Below are positions 8,535 through 13,590 of a stretch of DNA of 13,590 nucleotides, piece after piece. Position 1 is the first letter of the stretch, and each line of letters starts with the position of its first letter. The notes below the pieces were generated by a model, which saw only the letters and a program-made list of their open reading frames with translations, was not told where the DNA came from and ran no database searches. A program made the position numbers and the translations under genes. Origin of the DNA: Eimeria necatrix (lineage: Eukaryota; Apicomplexa; Conoidasida; Eucoccidiorida; Eimeriidae); contig NW_013654306.1 in assembly GCF_000499385.1 (NCBI RefSeq), positions 17,501 to 31,090 on the forward strand, given 5' to 3'.

Positions 8535-8611
8535 GGCAGCAGCAGCGGAGCTGCTGCTGCTGCAGCGCAGGAGACAAGCAGCGCAGCAGAAGCCGCGCGG
8601 GGACAGACCAT
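7345..8611 (-). CDS. Gln/Glu-rich low-complexity protein candidate, structure unresolved
   Basis: Two minus-strand frames look partly real. From an ATG at 8611 one reads MVCPRAASAALLVSC, poly-Ala, Pro/Arg-rich sequence and AEAYIQELLELSGLSDLLDL, and closes at 8303. A second frame, offset from it, carries EEEEHHGEVQLREDEV, a long run of Gln/Glu units (EEELQQQ type, about 8150-7740), poly-Gln, poly-Ala and the non-repetitive end RPTVRGLFRKLKQGLRSGME then MMKQKVQ and TAA at 7347-7345. Joining them needs a splice or a frameshift between about 8365 and 8290; I see no convincing intron. TAA is formed by the telomere-like block, so GTAAACCC may instead be a donor leading to another exon. The Gln/Glu part is probably coiled-coil. 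Family not recognised. Confidence 0.42.
7444..7624. repeat. CTG arrays
   Basis: CTG arrays at about 7447-7489 and 7577-7623 (plus strand). In the minus-strand coding candidate they are read as poly-Ala and poly-Gln. Confidence 0.85.
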
Positions 8612-9028
8612 CGTGCTGAGGAGTTAAAATGGAAGAAAATGAATTCAAAAAGAGACAAAAAGACAAAGAAGGCAGCAAATAAGGGACAGGCAGCAGCAGC
8701 AGCAGCAGCAGCAGCACGCTGCTGCTGCAGCGGCGGCAGCAGCAGCAGCAGCACAGCGCGGAGTGCCGCGAGCCGCTCACGTCGCCGCCCCCAAGGGCGC
8801 TTCAAACTCGAACTAAAAACCCTCAAAGTTCTTCTTTTTGCAAATTAAATGCTTTAATAAAGTTTATTTTGCATTTATTTCGCGTTTTAAACTCGAAACA
8901 AATACGCATTTGCTGCGGAGAGCCGCAGAGCCGCACCGCTCGCCTCCCGAGACGAACTAGCCGCGCGCCCCACTGCTGCCTTTTTCTCCTTTTTAAATTC
9001 GAAACTGCAAATATAATTAAAATGACTT

Positions 9029-9060
9029 TTCAAATTCGAAAAGGGCTGTTCGAATTTGAA
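9029..9060. repeat. Perfect 12-base inverted repeat
   Basis: TTCAAATTCGAA (9029-9040) and its exact complement TTCGAATTTGAA (9049-9060) flank the eight-base loop AAGGGCTG. Related TTCAAACTCGAA/TTAAAYTCGAAA boxes lie at 8801, 8886 and 8992. Confidence 0.85.
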
Positions 9061-9073
9061 GCTACGAGCTGTC

Positions 9074-9085
9074 TGTACACCCCAG
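9074..9085. promoter_or_regulatory. TGTACACCCCAG motif
   Basis: Matches the GTACACCCCAG element at 6805-6815. It lies 230 bases from the TGCATGCA at 9306-9313. Confidence 0.3.
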
Positions 9086-9305
9086 TTCTCGCGGGGAACG
9101 CGTCTGCGCCCTGCACGCCCCGTGTGCAGATCTGCTGCAGCTCTGCGCGTTTTTCCCTTTATTGCATCAAATAGACCTTTTTAATTTATTCCTTTTTCCT
9201 TTATTCGCTTTAACTTTTAAAATTAAACCCGTTTGCTGCTGCTGCTGCTGCTGCTGCTGCCGCCCGCTGCTGCCCGCTGCACACCCTGCGCCTCGGGGCT
9301 TCTTG

Positions 9306-9313
9306 TGCATGCA
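9306..9313. promoter_or_regulatory. TGCATGCA motif
   Basis: Perfect octamer in non-coding sequence upstream (in sense) of the minus-strand gene at 8611. Role inferred from apicomplexan promoter motifs only. Confidence 0.35.
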
Positions 9314-9652
9314 CGGCGGCGCCGTTCGCGCCCTTCGCAGTTTTAATTCCCCTTTTTTGTTTATTTTTTGTTTATTTCATTTGCAAATAAACAAATCCAA
9401 ATATTAAAACACTTCAGATCCATTTAAAGGCTTATTTCTTTGCTGCTGCGGCGAAGAACGGGGCCGCCTCGACTGCCTCTGCTGCTAGAAATGGTGTGCG
9501 TCACAAACAACAGAAAGTTCAAATAAACACCTTTTTGCCCAATTTTTTCCGATTTTCGAAACTAAAAAAACATTTTTGAACTTAAAAAGCGTTTTAGTTG
9601 CATTAAGAAAGAAAAAACGAACTCAAACACGCGAAAAAAAGACAAAATCGAA

Positions 9653-9714
9653 AGATCTGCAGCAAGACGAGTGCTGCGAAAGGCACTCTTCAAACTTGCA
9701 TTTTCTGCAGATCT
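9653..9714. other. Nested stem-loop
   Basis: The outer arms AGATCTGCAG (9653-9662) and CTGCAGATCT (9705-9714) are exact complements. Inside, CAAG (9663-9666) pairs with CTTG (9695-9698) and GAGTGC (9669-9674) with GCACTC (9683-9688). A T7 run follows at about 9720-9726. It could be a structured RNA; no known family recognised. Confidence 0.45.
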
Positions 9715-10160
9715 CTTCCGTTTTTTTCATTTTAAAGACGAGAAATATGAATTTATTTATTTTAATTTATATATACACTTTTTAAAAATGTAAAAACGTT
9801 CAAAATTGGTGGAAAATGCACAAAATTCCGTTACTTATTATGTTCACTAACTGGCATATGAATTTGCACAAATAGCCGTTTCATGTACTAGTTAATGAAA
9901 ATAAATTAAAGTATAAATGCAATAATAAATATAATAAATATAATTATAAATGAACAAAAAGAAAAATAAAAAACTTCAAAATAAAAAGAACAATAATAAT
10001 CAAAGAAAGACGATTTGAAAACACATTTAAATAATCTTTTTCTTACTTGTTTACTTTAGAATTCTCTTTGGATTATTTCTGAATTCTTTTTAATTATTTT
10101 TAAATTAAATTTAAATTATTTTTAAATTAACTTCAAAATACTATTTAAATTATTTATTTA

Positions 10161-10679
10161 AAAGCCTTCAAGCGCTCCCTTTTGCTGCTGCTGCTTCATT
10201 TTTGATTTGCATTTATTTTTTTGTTCTTTTATCAGCAGCAAATGCAAAACGTCCGCTAATGCAGCAGCAGCAGCAGCAGCAGCAGCGAAAGCTGCTGCTG
10301 TTCCTGCGCTGCTGCTGCAGCAGTAGCAGCAGCACTGGCAGCTGCTGCTGTTGCAGCAGCACGCGCTGCTACGTTTGCAGCTACTGAATGGATTGCAGAA
10401 GCAGCAGGAGCTGCTGCTGCAGCAGCTAGTTCTTTTCGCCGTTGCTGCTGGGGTAGTGCCTGCAGCAGCAGCTTCAGCAGCAGCAGCTGCTGCAGCTGCT
10501 ACTGCAGCAGCTGCTACTGCAGCAGCTGCTACTGCAGCAGCTGCACGTGAGGCATCAGCAACTGCAGCAGCCGCAGCTGCATAAGCAGCAACTGCTGCAG
10601 CTGCTGCAGGCCAGCGACAACTGCAGCTGCAGCAACCGCAGCAGCAGCTGCAGCAGCAGCTGCTGCTGCAGAAACAACT

Positions 10680-10716
<37 letters not shown>
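10161..10716. repeat. CAG/CTG-rich 3' flank of Rpt3
   Basis: Interrupted CAG and CTG arrays, including about three 18-base GCTACTGCAGCAGCTGCT-type units (10480-10545) and a CAG array running up to the Rpt3 stop (10680-10716). Probably Rpt3 3' UTR or intergenic; long Ala/Ser/Leu frames are artefacts. Confidence 0.6.
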
Positions 10717-10717
<1 letters not shown>

Positions 10718-10804
10718 TAGACTGAGTAGAACTCGAAGTCTCTTTCGTGTTTGCGCACATGAGCCTTCCAGCCCTTTTCAAAGTCCTTCGCCAGCACCAC
10801 ATAT
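10717..10804 (-). CDS. RPT3: Rpt3 terminal exon and stop
   Basis: The acceptor is CTGCAG|A, completing the split arginine. The exon reads [20 protein letters not shown] then RDFEFYSV and [16 protein letters not shown] is the usual family sequence. The tail is FYSV rather than the canonical hydrophobic-Tyr-X end. Confidence 0.9.
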
Positions 10805-10844
10805 CTGCAGCAAACAGCAGCAGCCACAAGAGCCACAGGCACTT

Positions 10845-10887
<43 letters not shown>

Positions 10888-12448
10888 GTAAAAGCAGAAG
10901 CAGCAGCAGCAACAGTAGCAGCAGAGCCAGACTTGACAGCACCGCACCCTCCCGCACTGCAAGCAGCAGCAGAAGCGGAAGTAGCAGCAGCAGCAGCAGC
11001 TGTTGCACAGGCGCCAGCAGCAGCAGCAGCAGCAACAGCAGCTGCTGCTGCAGGCGCAGCAGCAGCAGCAGCAGCAGCAGCAAGCTTACCTGTTTTTCCT
11101 GACTGCCTGCATGCCGGCTTCTTGGCAGATGGCAGCAATATCAGCAGCAGATACTTTTTCTGGCCTCGAGATGACTACGGAAACAAATTAAAAAGACAAA
11201 TAAAATAAATAAATAAATAAATTAATTAATTAATAATAAATAAATAAATAAATAAATAAATAAAAATACAAATAGAAGAAGTGTAAAGGAAGAAAAAGGC
11301 GCATGCGAGGGTTGAGGGTTTCGGGCTCGGGGTCCGCAGTCTAGGGTGTCGGGCCGCAGTCTAGGGTTTAGGGTTTAGGGTTTAGGGTTTACAGTCTTCT
11401 AGGTCAACTTCTGGCGAAATGTTCATTTTTGCAGTTATTGTTTGCAAAATAAGTCTTCTTTGGCGTCTATCGGGGAGTGGAAACTCGATTTTGCGGTCAA
11501 GTCGCCCGGGCCGCAGCAGCGCGGGGTCCAGAGTATCTGCGCGATTCGTCGCCATAATGACCTTCATAGCCAACACAAAACCGCTCGTTTCGTTTCTTTT
11601 GTTCTTTTCCACTCATTTTGCTCCATTTTGCAGCTTTTTGCCCGCGAAAATGGGCCAGATCGGCTGCAGTTCAGACTTCCACCCGCGGGCCTCTCGGGTG
11701 TCTGCGCAGCTCCGCGCCGCCGCGCACGCGGAACCACTGGACCATTTTAAATCCACTTTTAATCCATTTTATTTTATTTATTTTATTTATTTTATTTATT
11801 TTATTTTATTTATTTTATTTATTTTAGTTTTGTTCTTTTTAATCCGCTTTAAACCGCCAAAATTTGCGCATTTTCACACATGATTCGAGCCGCCATTTCG
11901 ACCTTCACGAACACCAACAAGTCCACTTGAGTCCAGTTTTAATTCAAGTTCATTTCATTTGATTTATTTGTTTGTTTTAATTTACAAATAAATAAATAAA
12001 TGAAAAGTGATGGCAATAAATAAATAATAAATAAATAAAATAAATCAAAATAAAATGACTTTCATTATTTTATTTCATTCGAAATAACCAGCTCATCCAT
12101 GGAAGCTCAAAAGACTGAAACCCCAAACTTCTCATCTTGCTGCTGCTGCAGCTGGTTCTGCTGCAGCTGCTGCTGCTGCTGCACCAGCAGCCGCTGCTGC
12201 AGCTGCTGCTGCAGCAGCTGCTACAGCAGCGTAGCCCCGGAGAGCCCCTTCCCCGGCTGCAGAACAGCCCCGCCCGTTGATGGCCTCCACACTCAGAGTT
12301 AGGGTTTAGGGTTTAGGGTTTAGGCTTTAGGGTTTAGGGTTTACCTTGACAGTTGAAGTTTGATCAAATCCGTCCATTTGGTTTAACAGCTCCAGCAAAA
12401 TTCGCTGCACTTCTCTGTCGGCTCCAGTCTGGGCATCAAAACGCCTGC

Positions 12449-12510
<62 letters not shown>

Positions 12511-12600
12511 AAAGAAGAAGCAGAATAACGGCGGCAGTCTACACTGACACTGAGGCCAAGTCACATCTTTTGCTGCTCATATAACTGATCGTGCTACTGG

Positions 12601-12645
<45 letters not shown>

Positions 12646-12898
12646 TGCTATGCTTCCTGTGGCTGTTGCTGCTGCTGCCGTTGCTGCTGCTTCTAGTTGC
12701 TGCCTTCTACCTTCTGTGCTGCTGCAGCGCTCAGAACTTGCAGTTCAAGGGTTTGGCGTTTGAGACAACTGGCTAGGGTTTAGGGTTTAGGGTTTAGGGT
12801 TTAGGGTTTAGATCACTTGGTGGCAATGGCGTCAACTTCGTCTATAAAGACAATGGCGGGGGAGTGCTCGCGAGCCTGCAGAATCACAGAGACGCACT

Positions 12899-12950
<52 letters not shown>

Positions 12951-13260
12951 AGTGTTGTTGCTGCAGCTACAGAGGAAAGTGCAGCAGCAGCAACAGCACA
13001 CCAATCTGAGAACCCTCCATTGTTAGCAGCAGCAGCATCAGCATTAGCATCGCCGCCATCGCCAGCAGCAGCAGCAACAGTTTCAGCAACAGCAGCAGCG
13101 GTGGCAGCAGCAGCAGCAGCAGCGCCAGCAGCAGCAGCTGGCCATCCTGGATCCCCACCATCACCAGCAGCAGCATAACCAGCAGCAGGATTAGCAGCAG
13201 CAGCAGCAGCTGACCAGCCTGAACCCATCCCGGACCGTCCTGGGTCCTCAGCATCAGCGT

Positions 13261-13309
<49 letters not shown>

Positions 13310-13441
13310 TAACCAGTCTGAAGACATCTCGGACCATCCTGGGTCCCTCGCCCAAATACTTCTGCACAAATTCGCTGCCAACAACTCGAATGAAAGTTGC
13401 CTTTGTGTTGTTCGCCACTGCCTTCGCCAGCATTGTCTTGC
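10717..13441 (-). CDS. RPT3: 26S proteasome regulatory ATPase Rpt3 (PSMC4/S6b type), C-terminal half, six exons, 5' partial
   Basis: Rpt3 is an AAA ATPase of the hetero-hexameric base of the 26S proteasome; it unfolds ubiquitinated substrates and threads them into the 20S core. Seen: exons 13441-13314, 12875-12817, 12444-12345, 11561-11393, 11174-11090 and 10804-10717 join with consistent phases (2|0, 0|2, 1|0, 0|1, 2|2, 1|stop) into about 208 residues. They carry the end of Walker A ([10 protein letters not shown]), the pore-loop region [13 protein letters not shown], Walker B ([13 protein letters not shown]), [20 protein letters not shown], the second region of homology with both arginine fingers ([20 protein letters not shown]) and the C-terminal helical domain. 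[16 protein letters not shown] and the EFY-type tail fit Rpt3 better than the other Rpt paralogues; this rests on memory of the family, not a search. The window lacks the coiled-coil N-domain, OB domain and most of Walker A; about half of a roughly 400-430-residue protein is present. No homopolymer run interrupts the exons. Stop is TAG at 10719-10717. Confidence 0.95.
10805..11089 (-). other. Rpt3 last intron, CAG-rich
   Basis: The intron starts GTAAGC and ends CTGCAG. Most of its 285 bases are interrupted CAG (plus strand) repeats, which are CUG in the transcript. Open frames here (poly-Ala, poly-Leu, poly-Ser) are repeat artefacts. Confidence 0.85.
11090..11174 (-). CDS. RPT3: Rpt3 exon, start of C-terminal helical domain
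   Basis: The acceptor is CCGTAG|TC. The exon encodes [20 protein letters not shown] then MQAVRKN, ending in AG|GTAAGC inside an arginine codon. This matches the conserved SRPDKIS-ADI-AICQEAG segment of Rpt3. Confidence 0.93.
11175..11392 (-). other. Rpt3 intron with telomere-like donor and (AAAT)n
   Basis: The 218-base intron starts GTAAACCCT with four perfect units (11390-11363), followed by degenerate units and a duplicated CCGCAGTCTAGGG segment on the plus strand. An (AAAT)n tract lies at 11203-11266. It ends TTTGTTTCCGTAG. Confidence 0.87.
11363..11391 (-). repeat. Telomere-like block at an Rpt3 splice donor
   Basis: Four AGGGTTT units (plus strand) ending exactly at the exon 11561-11393 donor. 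Degenerate units extend to about 11308. Confidence 0.97.
11393..11561 (-). CDS. RPT3: Rpt3 exon with second region of homology
   Basis: The acceptor GAAG|GTC has no strong CTGCAG context. Fifty-six codons run from [12 protein letters not shown] to PEVDLED, with [13 protein letters not shown] carrying the arginine fingers. It ends in a split codon T|GTAAAC joined to TC of the next exon to give Phe, where many Rpt3 proteins have Tyr. The donor lies in a telomere-like block. Confidence 0.94.
11562..12344 (-). other. Rpt3 intron, AT-rich with telomere-like donor
   Basis: The 783-base intron begins GTAAACCCT and runs through six AAACCCT-type units, one altered. It also holds mixed CTG/CAG sequence (12136-12235), AAAT-type repeats (11985-12045) and an ATTTT/ATTTA pyrimidine tract (11764-11825). 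No additional exon is required by the Rpt3 reading frame. Confidence 0.85.
12301..12343 (-). repeat. Telomere-like block at an Rpt3 splice donor
   Basis: Six units of AGGGTTT (the fourth is AGGCTTT), ending exactly at the donor of exon 12444-12345. Confidence 0.97.
12345..12444 (-). CDS. RPT3: Rpt3 exon RFDAQTG...MDGFDQ
   Basis: The acceptor is TTGCAG|G, completing the split lysine codon. The 33 following codons include [20 protein letters not shown] and [13 protein letters not shown]. The donor is AAG|GTAAAC, where the GT and the next bases are themselves the start of a telomere-like AAACCCT block. Confidence 0.94.
12451..12508. repeat. CAG array
   Basis: About 19 CAG units (plus strand) in an Rpt3 intron, adjoining the acceptor of exon 12444-12345. 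Confidence 0.95.
12601..12648. repeat. CTG array
   Basis: About 13 uninterrupted CTG units plus a short interrupted tail in the same Rpt3 intron as the 12451-12508 CAG array, in inverted orientation to it. Confidence 0.95.
12775..12810 (-). repeat. Telomere-like block next to an Rpt3 splice donor
   Basis: Five AGGGTTT units. In the sense orientation the block begins seven bases after the AA|GTGATC donor of exon 12875-12817. Confidence 0.97.
12817..12875 (-). CDS. RPT3: Rpt3 exon with Walker B
   Basis: The acceptor is CTGCAG|GCTCGC. The 59-base exon reads [19 protein letters not shown] plus AA of a split lysine codon. FIDEVD is Walker B with the catalytic glutamate. The donor is AA|GTGATC, and an AAACCCT telomere-like block starts seven bases into the intron (sense). 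Confidence 0.93.
12901..12950. repeat. CTG array
   Basis: About 16 CTG units (plus strand) near the acceptor end of the 13313-12876 intron. Confidence 0.95.
13261..13309. repeat. CAG array
   Basis: About 16 CAG units (plus strand) next to the donor of the 13313-12876 intron, complementary to 12901-12950. Confidence 0.95.
13314..13441 (-). CDS. RPT3: Rpt3 exon with Walker A end and pore loop
   Basis: The exon starts after CTGCAG with the last two bases of the Walker A glycine codon, then [11 protein letters not shown]. It continues through [19 protein letters not shown] to VRDVFRL. The donor is CTG|GTTAGC, phase 0. The intron therefore splits the GPPGTGKT motif inside a glycine codon, and the upstream part lies outside the window. 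The donor region is partly duplicated inside the following intron. Confidence 0.93.
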
Positions 13442-13443
13442 CT

Positions 13444-13497
<54 letters not shown>

Positions 13498-13590
13498 GCA
13501 GCAGCAGCAGCAGCAGCAGCGGCAGCAGCAGCGGTGGCAGTTGGGCTCAGAGCAGCAGAACTACAGCAGCGGCAGCCGCAGCGGGCCGCA
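13442..13590 (-). other. Upstream Rpt3 intron, partial
   Basis: A CAG array on the plus strand (about 13444-13495, then interrupted with CGG) runs to the acceptor CTGCAG in the sense orientation. No Rpt3 exon (the GPPG part of Walker A) is visible before the window edge. Confidence 0.75.

Larger units (their letters stand above)
8612..10160. other. Long AT-rich intergenic region
   Basis: About 1.5 kb without a supportable gene between the Gln/Glu-rich candidate and the 3' end of Rpt3. It contains CAG arrays to 8760, TTCAAAYTCGAA boxes (8801-9060), a CTG array (9235-9260), a nested hairpin (9653-9714) and an A/T-rich tail (9900-10160). Short frames are low complexity. Confidence 0.55.
12446..12816 (-). 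other. Rpt3 intron with telomere-like block and CAG/CUG arrays
   Basis: The intron starts GTGATC, followed at once by five AAACCCT units (12809-12775). It then holds a sense CAG array (12648-12601) and a sense CUG array (12508-12451) just before TTGCAG. The two arrays are complementary and could form a stem near the acceptor. Confidence 0.85.
12876..13313 (-). other. Rpt3 intron with duplicated junction and CUG/CAG arms
   Basis: This 438-base intron starts GTTAGC and ends CTGCAG. In the sense orientation a CUG array of about 16 units (13309-13261) begins five bases after the donor. A CAG array of similar length (12950-12901) lies about 25 bases before the acceptor. Between them are degenerate CAG-rich sequence and copies of the exon-intron junction at 13209-13247 and about 13137-13154. 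Confidence 0.88.

Noticed and set aside
9040..9065. tRNA T-arm suggested by GTTCGAATTTG
   Set aside because: No acceptor, D-arm or anticodon structure fits around it; the bases belong to the 12-base inverted repeat.
9576..9785. Short Lys-rich plus-strand frame
   Set aside because: No ATG at its start, AT-rich composition, and it overlaps the nested hairpin; no domain recognised.
10158..11138. Minus-strand Ala/Ser/Cys-rich open frame of over 300 codons
   Set aside because: It overlaps the Rpt3 exon at 10804-10717 in another frame and consists of CAG/CTG repeat translations.

Overview
The window looks like nuclear DNA of an apicomplexan coccidian, most likely an Eimeria species. The evidence is the very high density of CAG/CTG trinucleotide arrays, which are read as poly-Ser, poly-Ala and poly-Gln inside exons; many interstitial telomere-like AGGGTTT (AAACCCT) blocks; intron-rich genes; and AT-rich intergenic DNA with TGCATGCA motifs. 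CAG repeats, homopolymeric amino-acid repeats and telomere-like repeats are known hallmarks of Eimeria genomes. Genus assignment is an inference; no species can be fixed. Most long open frames here are artefacts of CAG/CTG arrays, which are open in all frames.

One gene is secure: the C-terminal half of the 26S proteasome ATPase Rpt3, on the minus strand (13441 down to 10717). I could assemble it as six exons with matching phases, from the Walker A lysine to the stop codon; its 5' part lies beyond the right edge. Every trinucleotide and telomere-like array in this gene lies in an intron.

A second minus-strand gene model (4596 down to at least 1446) has an ATG, an Arg-rich presequence-like N-terminus and four phase-compatible exons encoding about 713 residues. 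I do not recognise the family; a mitochondrial protein is the best guess. A third minus-strand coding candidate, Gln/Glu-rich, lies at about 8611-7345. Its frames do not join cleanly and its 3' end runs into a telomere-like block that could be either a stop codon or a splice donor.

Layout: 1-600 AT-rich hexanucleotide satellite; 600-1160 low-complexity 3' flank, possibly with a last exon of the mitochondrial candidate; 1164-4596 the mitochondrial candidate; 4600-4920 AT-rich spacer with a GGGGGCCCC palindromic minisatellite; 4920-5970 Ala/Thr-like CTG minisatellite with no ATG on either strand; 5973-6093 two telomere-like blocks in the opposite orientation to all others; 6100-6340 CTG-rich sequence; 6340-7080 AT-rich spacer with (AAAT)n/(ATTT)n and motif clusters; 7079-7346 two telomere-like blocks; 7345-8611 the Gln/Glu-rich candidate; 8612-10160 AT-rich intergenic DNA with TTCAAAYTCGAA boxes and two notable hairpins; 10160-10716 CAG-rich 3' flank of Rpt3; 10717-13441 Rpt3; 13442-13590 upstream Rpt3 intron.

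The most interesting signals are in the introns. Telomere-like repeats directly supply the GT splice donor of two Rpt3 introns and abut a third. One Rpt3 intron holds degenerate copies of its own exon-intron junction. The same intron is bracketed by complementary CUG and CAG arrays that could fold the splice sites together.
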